Shown: positions 17,152-25,856 of the stretch, one piece after another | Layout of the letters: each line of letters begins with the position of its first letter | Position numbering within the stretch: the stretch's first letter is position 1 | Assembly (NCBI GenBank): GCA_016715795.1 | Contig: JADJXP010000002.1 | Location: 558,001 to 622,000 of the forward strand | From: Chloracidobacterium sp. | Lineage (GTDB): Bacteria; Acidobacteriota; Blastocatellia; Pyrinomonadales; Pyrinomonadaceae | Reading direction: 5' to 3' | Length of the DNA stretch: 64,000 bases | Notes under the pieces: model-generated | The model's input: the letters and a program-made list of their open reading frames with translations, nothing else | Told to the model about the DNA's origin: nothing | Databases searched by the model: none | Made by a program: the position numbers and the translations under genes

Positions 17152-18570
17152 ATGCACTATCACCTGATCGGAATCTGCGGGACGGCTATGGCTTCGCTTG
17201 CCGGAATGCTCCAGGCTCGGGGCCATACGGTGACGGGTTCTGACCAGAGCGTCTATCCGCCGATGTCCACCCAACTCGAGTCGCTCGGGATCGAGATCAC
17301 ACAGGGCTACAAGGCCGAGAACACCGATATTCGCCGCGATGTCACTGTCGTCGGCAATACGATCATGCGCGGCAATCCTGAGCTTGAGGAGGTGCTCGAC
17401 CGCAAGCTGGAGTATCGCTCACAGGCCGAGACGGTCAGGGAAGAGTTCATTCGCGGCCGGCATTCGCTCGTCGTGGCCGGAACACACGGCAAGACCACAA
17501 CGACCTCACTCGCGGCCTGGGTCTGCGATATCGGCGGGCTTGACCCGACGTTTCTGGTCGGCGGCGTCGCACAAAATTTCGGACAGAGCTTCCGGGTGAC
17601 TGAAAGCGACTACTTTGTGATCGAGGGCGACGAATACGACACGGCATTCTTCGACAAGAAGCCGAAGTTCATGTCGTATCTCCCCGAGATAGCGATCGTC
17701 AACAACATCGAATTCGACCATGCTGACATCTACAAGGATCTCGACGCTATCAAGTGGCAATTCTCACGGCTGATGAATCTCGTGCCGGGTAACGGCCGCC
17801 TGATCTGTGGGATCGATTCGCCGGTGGTGGGCGAAGTGCTTGATTCAATGTCCGGCAAGCTGTTTACGACGGTCGAGACTTTTGGCCTGAGCGGAAAGGC
17901 AAAATGGCAGGCACGGAATATCGAATTCACCGTCGATGGGACGCGGTTTGCCGTCTATCGCGACGGCGAGCGGTGGGCTGAATTCACCACAAAAATGATC
18001 GGCGAGTTCAACATCCGCAACTGCCTTGCCGTGATCATCGCAGCCGATGCGTGGGGCATTTCACGGGAAAAGATGCAGGAGGCATTCGACACGTTCGAGT
18101 CTGTCAAACGCCGTATGGAGGTCCGCGGCGTCGAGCGCGGCGTGACCGTGATCGATGATTTTGCACATCACCCGACGGCCGTTGATGAAACGCTAAGGGC
18201 ATTACGCCAACGCTATTCCGACAACCGGTTGATCGCGGTATTCGAGCCGCGTTCGCGTTCATCGCGGCTGTCGATCTTTGAGGAGCAATACAGGCAGGCA
18301 TTCTCTCACGCCGACCACGTAATTATCGCCGGCGTGTTCAATCCGGAAGATGCCAAGCGGTTTGGCGACAATTTACTCGACGTTGACAAATTAGTGGCGG
18401 ATATTGCCGCGACAGGCAAAGCAGCCGCTACTTTTCCTGACGCTGACGCGATCGTCACGCATCTAGCCGAGAGAATGCAGCCCGGCGACGTTATCGCCGT
18501 CATGTCAAACGGCGGCTTTGACGGCATCCACGAAAAACTGCTGGAAGTTCGGTCAGAACCGCCTGCGTAA
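17152..18570 (+). CDS. mpl: Murein tripeptide ligase Mpl
   Basis: UDP-N-acetylmuramate:L-alanyl-gamma-D-glutamyl-meso-diaminopimelate ligase, which recycles murein tripeptide into UDP-MurNAc. The 472 residues show the N-terminal Rossmann motif HLIGICGTAMASLAGML, the ATP P-loop VVAGTHGKTTTTSL, IEGDEYDTAFFDK typical of Mpl rather than MurC, and DDFAHHPTAVDETLRALRQR. The last residues, RSEPPA and the TAA stop, lie inside a palindromic repeat arm (18551-18585), so the C-terminus and stop codon come from the element. The ancestral C-terminus was probably a few residues different. Converges with dacB. Confidence 0.94.
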   Translation: MHYHLIGICGTAMASLAGMLQARGHTVTGSDQSVYPPMSTQLESLGIEITQGYKAENTDIRRDVTVVGNTIMRGNPELEEVLDRKLEYRSQAETVREEFIRGRHSLVVAGTHGKTTTTSLAAWVCDIGGLDPTFLVGGVAQNFGQSFRVTESDYFVIEGDEYDTAFFDKKPKFMSYLPEIAIVNNIEFDHADIYKDLDAIKWQFSRLMNLVPGNGRLICGIDSPVVGEVLDSMSGKLFTTVETFGLSGKAKWQARNIEFTVDGTRFAVYRDGERWAEFTTKMIGEFNIRNCLAVIIAADAWGISREKMQEAFDTFESVKRRMEVRGVERGVTVIDDFAHHPTAVDETLRALRQRYSDNRLIAVFEPRSRSSRLSIFEEQYRQAFSHADHVIIAGVFNPEDAKRFGDNLLDVDKLVADIAATGKAAATFPDADAIVTHLAERMQPGDVIAVMSNGGFDGIHEKLLEVRSEPPA

Positions 18571-18682
18571 GCGGGCGGCCAGTTCGACCCCACAAAGACC
18601 GCCCCAACTGCGGTTCGGTTCTCACGTATTGAACAATAACGCAAAGAACTGACCGCCCGCTTACGCAGGCGGTTCCGACTAA
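18551..18682. repeat. Palindromic element pair between mpl and dacB (family 2)
   Basis: Arms 18551-18585 and 18646-18680 are inverted copies of about 35 nt with a 60-nt spacer. The left arm encodes the final residues and the TAA stop of mpl; the right arm begins one base before the dacB stop codon. A third copy lies inside xdhA (9305-9338). The structure could act as a bidirectional transcription end, but lacks a T-tract. Confidence 0.85.
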
Positions 18683-20286
18683 TCGATCTTTCCGTTGAAG
18701 TTTGCCAGATGGACAACGATGTCATCTGCCAGCGATGTGCGAATCGACGGCACCGTCACGCCGTTCACAATAATCGACACGACCAATTCTTCACCGCCCG
18801 CGGTTGTTACATAGCCTGATAAAGCCGAGACCTGGTCGAGTGTTCCGGTCTTGCCACGCATGTTTGCGCTCGCAGCCGTTCCTTTGAACCGGTTGCGAAG
18901 CGTCCCATCGACGCCACCTATCGTGAGGCTATTGCGCCAATCTATTGAATAACGGCTCTGCTTCGCCATGTATGTGTAGAGAGCCACTATTGCCGCCGGG
19001 GTGACGAGATCATGCCTCGACATGCCGCTGCCATCGTATTGGACGACGCTGTCGCTTTCAATACCGGCTTGGTTTAGGAACGACCGCACAGTGTTCAGTC
19101 CCAGCGACGAGCTCTCAGGCCTTGTGCCCGTCGTTGAGCCCGGCATGGTTCTGGATCGTTCACCCAACGTCCACAGAATTACTTCGGTGAACATGTTCTG
19201 GCTCGGTTTCATCGTCTTCGCTGCGATCTCGCGATAGGGCGGCGATTCGAGCGTCGCGATCTCGACCGTGGGAGCTTCGGGAACGACATTCGCAGCCAGC
19301 ATACGCGTTCCGCCGGTCACGGTAATACCTCGCTTTTCCAGACGCTGCTTTAGAAGGGCGACGAAGAGTTCGGCCGGGCGGCTTACGGTGATGGAGTTCG
19401 CGAAGGCGCGATCGCCGGACGGCATTGTGCCTGAAATATCGAGGATGTTCTGCCTAAGCCGCTTGTGCACGTCCAGATCTCGCGCGACCGACGAGGATGT
19501 CGTCGTGCATGTATTGACGATCTGAAAAAGGGCATTGGCCGGCGAAATATTGACCTGGCATGGCCCGCCGACCGCTCCCGGCCTGACGGTGATATCGACT
19601 GCGTTATCGTTGATCGGCAGGGCCGAGATCTCGGCCCCATAATCCCACTGCAGATCGTCCCATTCCCACGTCAGTGGCAAGGAGAATCCCTTAAAATAGC
19701 TCTCGTCACCTACGATGCTGCCCTCGATGCGTTTGATCCCGGCAGCGGCGATCTTTTCTACAAGCCTGTCGATACCCTTGTAGTAGGTCTCGGGATCTCC
19801 CGCCGCAGTTCCAAAGAATGCGGTCGAGATCGAAACGTCGCCGCGGCCGTATATCCGAAGGTCGCCCTTGAGTGTTCCGGCCGCGTCCGGCACTGCGCCT
19901 GCAAAGACGCTCGTGACGAACCTGAACTCCGGCCCAAGCCGATCAAAACCTGCCGCGACGGTAAAGTTCTTCATGTTCGACGCAGGCATGAAGTATTTCT
20001 CAGAGTCATTCTCGAATATGACCTTGCCGCTGTTAAGTGATGCTATCTTGATGCCCACGCGGCCACGTCGGACGTCGAGCGAATACATCCGCTGCCGGAT
20101 CTTAGTCTGCAGTTGTTCGAGTGTCTGGCCCGACGGAGTCAGACGGGGATCATCTGCCGGCGCCGGTGTAGGGGTGGGTGACGGGCCGGCGACGCGCGGC
20201 CGTTGCGTCCCTTGAGCGCTCAATGCGAGAGCGCAGGTCAGCAACAGCGATATCGACAGCATGATTTTGGCGGAATGAGTTTTCAT
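18679..20286 (-). CDS. dacB: D-alanyl-D-alanine carboxypeptidase / PBP4 (S13 family)
   Basis: Periplasmic class C penicillin-binding protein that trims or cleaves peptidoglycan cross-links; 535 residues. An N-terminal signal peptide (MKTHSAKIMLSISLLLTCALALSAQ) and a Pro/Thr/Ala-rich spacer come first. The three active-site motifs are all present: SNMK (SxxK) in YFMPASNMKNFTVAAG, SQN (SxN) in TMKPSQNMFTEVILW, and KTG in RGKTGTLDQVSALSG. Convergent with mpl, making a small cell-wall turnover locus. It starts within a 220-bp gap shared divergently with the MauG-like gene. Confidence 0.93.
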   Translation of the reverse strand: MKTHSAKIMLSISLLLTCALALSAQGTQRPRVAGPSPTPTPAPADDPRLTPSGQTLEQLQTKIRQRMYSLDVRRGRVGIKIASLNSGKVIFENDSEKYFMPASNMKNFTVAAGFDRLGPEFRFVTSVFAGAVPDAAGTLKGDLRIYGRGDVSISTAFFGTAAGDPETYYKGIDRLVEKIAAAGIKRIEGSIVGDESYFKGFSLPLTWEWDDLQWDYGAEISALPINDNAVDITVRPGAVGGPCQVNISPANALFQIVNTCTTTSSSVARDLDVHKRLRQNILDISGTMPSGDRAFANSITVSRPAELFVALLKQRLEKRGITVTGGTRMLAANVVPEAPTVEIATLESPPYREIAAKTMKPSQNMFTEVILWTLGERSRTMPGSTTGTRPESSSLGLNTVRSFLNQAGIESDSVVQYDGSGMSRHDLVTPAAIVALYTYMAKQSRYSIDWRNSLTIGGVDGTLRNRFKGTAASANMRGKTGTLDQVSALSGYVTTAGGEELVVSIIVNGVTVPSIRTSLADDIVVHLANFNGKID

Positions 20287-20506
20287 ATGGTCTTTGGAGA
20301 TTCTACCTGAATCGATTTGATGCTAAAACTAACGCGGAGAACACGAGCGTTTGTGACTCAGGTCATTTTCTCCGCATTCAGAACGACATATACTCTTTCA
20401 ACTGTCGCTGAGTTCGCCTATACCGCGACAGATTGAAGCCATCACCTCGCGGTGATAGCATAATTTCTTGCGTCTCGAAGCCGCGTGTGTTCTAGTTCGT
20501 GGTAGT

Positions 20507-22474
20507 ATGAAGCGAATCAAGGGAGCAATTCTGGTTTTGTTCACTGCTTTTTTGGGCGGGGCATATCTCGCTCAGAATGGTGGATTCGATGGCCGGCACG
20601 TGGCAGCAGGAACGGCCCCGTTGGCCCCGACAAATGTAAAAGCTTCAGATAACGACTACTCGATGAAGGTCGGTGTCAATTGGGACACGATCCGCGGGGC
20701 GACGTTATATCGGATCTTTCGCAATGTTGTAAACGATACCTCGACTGCCACAGAAGTTGGCACCACCCAAGCGAACTATTTCTTTGATATGAGTGCGGCC
20801 GTGGCTCAGAACTACTTCTATTGGGTCAGGGCCGAGAACGGATCCGGCACGAGCCAGTTTAGCTCGCCTGATCAGGGAACGCGTGGCCAGGGCGGAATGC
20901 TATCGGGACCGTTCTCGCCGCTGGAGCCTCCGATTACACCGGCGGAGAATCCGGTGACCGCTGCAAAAGCCTATCTTGGTAAGGCTCTTTTTTGGGATGA
21001 GCAGCTCTCGTCCACGCGCACGGTCGCGTGCGGCACATGTCATCGCCCCGGTTCTGGTGGTTCCGATCCGCGGACGGTGGCTGACCGCGAACGATCTCGC
21101 AATCCGGGCCCGGACAACCTCTTTGGGACGGGTGATGATATCTTTGGCTCACCCGGTGTGCCTCAAAACTATTCGGATGGGACCTATGGCGTCAATCCGC
21201 TCTTTGGCATGCGGGAGCAGGTGACGGGCCGAAAATCACCGAGCTATCTAAACGTAGGTCTCGCTTCGCAGGGTCTCTTCTGGGACGGACGCGCGAGCAA
21301 CCAGTTCCGCGATCCGCTGACGAATAATGTCCTGATCACTTCATGGGGCTCGCTCGAGAGCCAGGCGACGGGCCCGCCGCTTTCATCGGCTGAGATGGGG
21401 CACATGAATCGCAACTGGACAGAGGCGGCCGCGCAGATCGAGGTGTCACGGCCGCTCGCACTGGCGGCAAATATCCCGACTGCCCTGGCAACGTGGATCG
21501 ATGGCCGAACCTATCCGCAACTCTTCGAAGAAGCGTTTGGGACGCCTGATGTGACCCCGGCCCGAATCGCAATGGCGATCGCGACGCATGAAAGGACGCT
21601 ATTCTCCGATCGCTCTCCGTTTGATCGATACCTGATGGAACTGGAGCCTCTGGCAGCAGATGAGGCGCGCGGCCTGGACGTTTTCGTTGCCCAACACTGC
21701 AGCGGCTGTCACGGCGGGCCTGCAATGACCGAGCATAACTTTCATAACATCGGCGTGCGTCCCAGAACGGATGATCCGGGCCGGTTCGCCGTTACGGGTG
21801 AGCCGGGTGACCGCGGCCGCTTCAAGACGCCGGGCCTGAGGAATGTCGAGCTTCGCGGCGCTTACATGCACACCGGCGGCCTTGCGACATTGACGGATGT
21901 GGTCGAATTCTACAATCGCGGCGGCGATTTTGATGCTCCAAACATTGATCGCGATGTTATCCGGCCGTTGAACCTGACTGCCGGTGAGAAATCTGATCTA
22001 CTGGCGTTCCTTAGACGGCCGCTTACCGATCCGCGTGTGGCCAACGAACTACCACCCTTCGACCGTCCGACGCTCTACACGGAGACAAACCACGTTCCGG
22101 TCATCTCAGGTCGCGGCCGGCCCGGCGCAAAATTCAGAATTCCGCAGATGATCGCTCTCGAGCCGCCGATTGCCGGAAATCCGAGTTTTACGGTGGCGGT
22201 TGCCGGTGGTCACGGCGGAGCTCAGGCGACCCTTGTTATCGGTTCGGCCGATCCCGGTATCGGGACGACAATACCGGCCGGCGGTTCATTCGCCTATCAC
22301 ACGATCACTCTATCCGATTACGGGCCTTTTGACGGTTATGGTTCGGTTAGCATTGCGATCCCGGACAATCTTACGCTGGCCGGGCAGACCTACTACGGCC
22401 GCTGGTATGTAAAGGACCTGAGGGCGGTTGGCGGATTCTCGGTCAGCAAGCTCGTCACCTTTACCGTTTTCTAG
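20507..22474 (+). CDS. Dihaem cytochrome-c peroxidase / MauG-like protein with an N-terminal FN3 domain
   Basis: A 655-residue exported protein. The signal peptide MKRIKGAILVLFTAFLGGAYLA is followed by a fibronectin type III-like domain (APTNVKASDNDYSMKVGVNW to YFYWVRAENGSG). The dihaem peroxidase region has CGTCH and CSGCH haem motifs, and LGKALFWDEQLSSTRTVACG typical of MauG/CcpA proteins. The last 130 residues look like an extra beta domain. Start at 20507 (ATG) rather than 20468 because only this places the signal peptide at the N-terminus. FN3 fusion to MauG is uncommon and suggests surface attachment. Electron donor or substrate is unknown. Confidence 0.87.
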   Translation: MKRIKGAILVLFTAFLGGAYLAQNGGFDGRHVAAGTAPLAPTNVKASDNDYSMKVGVNWDTIRGATLYRIFRNVVNDTSTATEVGTTQANYFFDMSAAVAQNYFYWVRAENGSGTSQFSSPDQGTRGQGGMLSGPFSPLEPPITPAENPVTAAKAYLGKALFWDEQLSSTRTVACGTCHRPGSGGSDPRTVADRERSRNPGPDNLFGTGDDIFGSPGVPQNYSDGTYGVNPLFGMREQVTGRKSPSYLNVGLASQGLFWDGRASNQFRDPLTNNVLITSWGSLESQATGPPLSSAEMGHMNRNWTEAAAQIEVSRPLALAANIPTALATWIDGRTYPQLFEEAFGTPDVTPARIAMAIATHERTLFSDRSPFDRYLMELEPLAADEARGLDVFVAQHCSGCHGGPAMTEHNFHNIGVRPRTDDPGRFAVTGEPGDRGRFKTPGLRNVELRGAYMHTGGLATLTDVVEFYNRGGDFDAPNIDRDVIRPLNLTAGEKSDLLAFLRRPLTDPRVANELPPFDRPTLYTETNHVPVISGRGRPGAKFRIPQMIALEPPIAGNPSFTVAVAGGHGGAQATLVIGSADPGIGTTIPAGGSFAYHTITLSDYGPFDGYGSVSIAIPDNLTLAGQTYYGRWYVKDLRAVGGFSVSKLVTFTVF

Positions 22475-22487
22475 AAACAATAGGCAG

Positions 22488-22537
22488 AAACGACGAATGC
22501 ACGAATAAGAGGTAACTCATTCGTGCATTCGTCGTTT
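22488..22537. terminator. Bidirectional hairpin between the MauG gene and nrdJ
   Basis: A perfect 19-bp inverted repeat (22488-22506 with 22519-22537) and a 12-nt loop lie between two convergent stops. The plus-strand side ends in TTTT and the minus-strand side begins with a complementary A-run, so it can serve as an intrinsic terminator in both directions. The arm contains a tandem-like CGAATGCACGAAT word, similar in style to the word-repeat hairpins elsewhere in the window. Confidence 0.7.
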
Positions 22538-22552
22538 TACGGTCCTGTCTTG

Positions 22553-25066
22553 CTATTTACACTTTGAGTAACCGCAGTCGCGGCAGGTGTCACACCCCGA
22601 AGCGTGCTCCAATTGGCCTCGGCATTCGGGACATTGGCCTACCATCGTTGACATTGACGTTTCGGATGCCATAGTCTTACCGATCATTCGCGCCGATTCA
22701 GGAAGATTCTTCAGGCGGCGGTCGACAAGCAGGAGACATTCGGCAACGGCCTGTTCGGGCGACGTCAACAGACGCTCATTGAACCACACTGCGTGCGTGC
22801 CGATCACTTTGTTCAGGCTGTGGGCGACCTCATCAACATCGAAGCCACCACGGAGCATCTTTGACGCGAGCAAGCCTACGCCGGCACTGATCGAGCCTGC
22901 GACGAAAACCTCCAGGATCTGTTGGCCGTCGTGGTTTACCGTAACGTATAGGTTCTGTCCGTCGAAAGGTATCCGCCAGGTCGAGCCCTGGAGTTCGCGA
23001 GGACGCAATACACGCCGTGAGCTTTCTATATTCGGATTAGGTGAAGCTGCAAAATCAGCTGTATCCGTTCGGTCCTCGGGGCCTTGCGGTGCCTGTGCTT
23101 CCTTCTTCATCGAGTTCAGCACTTGTCCCTCGCGGCTACCGTCGCGGTAATAGCTCACAGCCTTGCAGCCGAGTTCTCGTGCCAGATGATAGAGGCTGTC
23201 AACTGACTCGACCGTGTCGTTGGTCGCTCCGTTGCAGGTCTTTGAGATAGCATTATCAACGTGCCGCTGGGCAGCCGCAAGCACTCGAACGTGCTGTTCT
23301 GAGCTGATCTTCATCGCCGAAATAAACTCAGCCGGAAGGTCCGATTCGTGCTCGACCACATATTCGGCAGCTTCCTTTATTGAGGTCTCACTCGTTTGAT
23401 CAACATCGATACCGAGCGCCTGTGCGGCCAGCGAGTGGACATACGTCCTCGTCCCCAGCGTGTCCTGACGCACATATGCCCACGAGAAATTCGGCTCGAT
23501 GCCAGACGAGGTCTCGGCAACAAGCGAGATAGTGCCTGTCGGGGCGATGGTCGTTACCTCATAGTTGCGCGGGGTGAGCGGGATATCGCGCGGGATCCCT
23601 ATGTCTTCGTATATGAACCGGTCATACGCCTCGCGATTGGCTTCGAATTCGGGAAAAACACCCTTTTCCTGTCCGAGACGCAGGGATGCCAGCCATGATT
23701 CGCGGCGGACAAACCCCATGACCTTCTCCATCAGATCGAGAGATTCGTCGCTGCCATAGGTGACGTCCAGTTTGAGGCAAAGGTCAGCAAATCCCATGAT
23801 GCCGAGGCCGACGGGGCGAGTCCGCTTGACGACGTCGTCGATCTCAGGCAGCGGGAAGTGGCCGGCATCGACCACATTGTCCAGAAATCGGGTGCAGAGC
23901 TGTGTCACGCGCGACAGGCGGGCCCAATCGACGATGCCGTCGCCGTCTGTCGTCGTCGTATAAAACTTCGCAACATCGATCGAACCGAGATTACACGAAT
24001 TATTAAAGTGCAACTGCTGTTCGCCGCACGGATTACATGCGAAGATGGGCCCCATCGAGGCCATCATGTGATTGTGCCGGTTGACCTCGTCGATAAAGAT
24101 GATGCCCGGCTCGGCATATTTGTGGGCTGAAGCGATTATTCGATTCCAGACGTCCGGAGCAAAGACCATGCCGGGCATCGGCGGCTCCTCAATGGTACAG
24201 TCCGAAAGGTCTGACGTCTCGAATGCCAGCTTGTCCGCAAACGTAGCTGTCGAACCGTCCGGGCGGCGGTACACGACATAATCCTTACCCGTTACGCTGT
24301 CAAAAACGGTCTGTGTCCACGGTTCACCGTCAAACTCGGTCTGGAACCACGCGCCGTTGTCCACAGCATCCATAAAGAGGTCTGTCACCGTAACAGAGAT
24401 ATTGAAATTCGTCAGGCTCGTTTGGTCGTTCTTAGCGTGAATAAAGCGGAGAATATCGGGATGCTCGACGCTGAGAATTCCCATATTCGCGCCGCGGCGG
24501 ACGCCGCCTTGCTTTACGACTTCCGTTGTCTGATTGACGATGTTCATGAACGAGACCGGCCCTGATGCCACACCGCGCGTCGAATTCACCATCGAGCCGG
24601 CCGGCCTCAGGAATTCATAGGTCATGCCCGTTCCGCCACCTGTCTGATGAATGATCGCGACGTTCTGGGCATGCTCCATAATGCCCTCGATCGAATCCGG
24701 GACATTGAGTACAAAGCACGCCGCTAGCTGCCCTTTTGGCTTGCCCGCATTTACCAGACAAGGCGTATTGGGGACGAACTCTCGTGCGAGCATGACGGCA
24801 GTCATGTCATTGAAGAACAGGTTTCGCTGTGCCGGGTCAGTCTCGGCTCTCGATACATGACCGACGACGCGATTGACAATATCGGTCCAGGTCTCAAACG
24901 GTTCGCCGGTCTCATCTCGAAGGGAATACCGCTTTGCTACGACCTTTTGGGCATTCAGGCCCAACGGCGACATCGAGCGTGCCGTTGCGGTTCCGGTGCC
25001 ATTGCCATTGCCGACGCCATTCTTGTCGAGAAATGTGTTTATCGCCGATTCGAAAACTGTGCTCAT
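22553..25066 (-). CDS. nrdJ: Adenosylcobalamin-dependent (class II) ribonucleotide reductase
   Basis: Reduces ribonucleotides to deoxyribonucleotides using a B12 radical; 837 residues. Active-site segments include FVPNTPCLVNAGKPKGQLAA, CFVLNVPDSIEG, the radical and active-site loop FACNPCGEQQLHFNNSCNLG, and APTGTISLVAETSSGIEPNF. The C-terminal zinc/redox tail has CPECRGQL and CDTCRDCGYSKC, which delivers reducing equivalents. The N-terminus carries a Gly/Thr-repeat linker (GVGNGNGTGTATA). A good sigma-70 promoter and an NrdR-like box lie 130-190 bp upstream. No cobalamin riboswitch was seen. Confidence 0.96.
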   Translation of the reverse strand: MSTVFESAINTFLDKNGVGNGNGTGTATARSMSPLGLNAQKVVAKRYSLRDETGEPFETWTDIVNRVVGHVSRAETDPAQRNLFFNDMTAVMLAREFVPNTPCLVNAGKPKGQLAACFVLNVPDSIEGIMEHAQNVAIIHQTGGGTGMTYEFLRPAGSMVNSTRGVASGPVSFMNIVNQTTEVVKQGGVRRGANMGILSVEHPDILRFIHAKNDQTSLTNFNISVTVTDLFMDAVDNGAWFQTEFDGEPWTQTVFDSVTGKDYVVYRRPDGSTATFADKLAFETSDLSDCTIEEPPMPGMVFAPDVWNRIIASAHKYAEPGIIFIDEVNRHNHMMASMGPIFACNPCGEQQLHFNNSCNLGSIDVAKFYTTTTDGDGIVDWARLSRVTQLCTRFLDNVVDAGHFPLPEIDDVVKRTRPVGLGIMGFADLCLKLDVTYGSDESLDLMEKVMGFVRRESWLASLRLGQEKGVFPEFEANREAYDRFIYEDIGIPRDIPLTPRNYEVTTIAPTGTISLVAETSSGIEPNFSWAYVRQDTLGTRTYVHSLAAQALGIDVDQTSETSIKEAAEYVVEHESDLPAEFISAMKISSEQHVRVLAAAQRHVDNAISKTCNGATNDTVESVDSLYHLARELGCKAVSYYRDGSREGQVLNSMKKEAQAPQGPEDRTDTADFAASPNPNIESSRRVLRPRELQGSTWRIPFDGQNLYVTVNHDGQQILEVFVAGSISAGVGLLASKMLRGGFDVDEVAHSLNKVIGTHAVWFNERLLTSPEQAVAECLLLVDRRLKNLPESARMIGKTMASETSMSTMVGQCPECRGQLEHASGCDTCRDCGYSKCK

Positions 25067-25198
25067 AGGGAATTCTCCTCCTGAGGCGTCGCTTCGTCGT
25101 GTGATGTTATTCTATCACGCTCAAAGGACCCAAAAAACGGTGAAATTCTTGGTGTAATGCTTGAGATTCGCGGCTAAAGAACGGACTCAAGCTGAACT

Positions 25199-25227
25199 AG
25201 TATCATTCATGCCGGCAGGAATGTCAA
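25199..25227 (-). promoter_or_regulatory. Sigma-70 promoter for nrdJ
   Basis: On the minus strand a -35 TTGACA (25227-25222) and a -10 GATACT (25204-25199) are separated by 17 bp. Expected start of transcription is near 25192, giving a leader of about 125 nt before the nrdJ ATG. The -35 hexamer is a perfect consensus match. Confidence 0.65.
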
Positions 25228-25236
25228 TAGTTATTT

Positions 25237-25252
25237 CCACAATATCTCGTGG
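25237..25252. promoter_or_regulatory. Probable NrdR box upstream of nrdJ
   Basis: The 16-nt dyad CCACAATATCTCGTGG closely follows the NrdR consensus (ACACwATATmTwGTGT). It sits 9 bp upstream of the nrdJ -35 element. A weaker second match, CTACTAGATATCGAGC, lies at 25275-25290 across the flavin reductase stop. NrdR represses ribonucleotide reductase genes when dNTP levels are high; paired boxes are usual, although the 38-bp centre spacing here is a little longer than the common three helical turns. Confidence 0.6.
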
Positions 25253-25289
25253 TAGGCGGCAGGGCTGCCAACAACTACTAGATATCGAG

Positions 25290-25769
25290 CTAAAACGCGG
25301 CCGAAGAGCCGTACTCATGATGAAAGTAGATCAGCGGATCACCATCACGGGCACTAACGCGCTCGACCGAGCCGACAAAGATCGTGTGATCGCCGCCGTC
25401 ATGAGCAGTCACGATGCGGCATTCTATAGACGCTAACGCGGCCCTGAGACGCGGTATTTCTTCGATGCCGGAATCGAACTCCCTGTCAGCAAATTTGTCT
25501 GCCGCCGGTGCAGCAAACTGCTCGGATATGTCCTGCTGCGTTGCGTCGAGGACATTAACGATGAATGCTCCTGATACGTGAAATGCGTAATGACTTGCCG
25601 TCGCCTTTTCGATGCAGATAAGAACTAATCGCGGGTCGAGCGACACCGAGCAGAATGCCGAAACGGTGATTCCGTGGCAGCGGCCCGAGGCGTCGCGTGT
25701 GGTTACGACGCTGACCCCGCTCGCAAATCTTGATAGAGCATCCCGAAATTCGTGTTCCGAAACCGACAT
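25290..25769 (-). CDS. Flavin reductase-domain protein
   Basis: A 159-residue FMN-binding split-barrel flavin reductase, starting MSVSEHEFRDALSRFASGVS. The family core VVTTRDASGRCHGITVSAFC and SLDPRLVLICIEKATASHY binds FMN, and the C-terminal DHTIFVGSVERVS segment is typical. Such proteins supply reduced flavin to monooxygenases, or are themselves NAD(P)H:flavin oxidoreductases. A longer in-frame reading to 26108 would overlap ispA on the other strand, so the ATG at 25769 is preferred. It is upstream of, and on the same strand as, nrdJ but separated by a promoter-bearing 220-bp gap. Confidence 0.88.
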   Translation of the reverse strand: MSVSEHEFRDALSRFASGVSVVTTRDASGRCHGITVSAFCSVSLDPRLVLICIEKATASHYAFHVSGAFIVNVLDATQQDISEQFAAPAADKFADREFDSGIEEIPRLRAALASIECRIVTAHDGGDHTIFVGSVERVSARDGDPLIYFHHEYGSSAAF

Positions 25770-25856
25770 GGAGATTGAATCTACCTTATCTGCGTGACTT
25801 TCGCAAAAAATGGGCCACTTTGATAAACCGCGATCAATAAATGATAATTCAACGCG

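Noticed and set aside
25067..25289. Cobalamin riboswitch ahead of the B12-dependent nrdJ
   Set aside because: No B12-box-like segment or extended multi-stem leader is visible; the region is explained by a promoter and an NrdR-like site.
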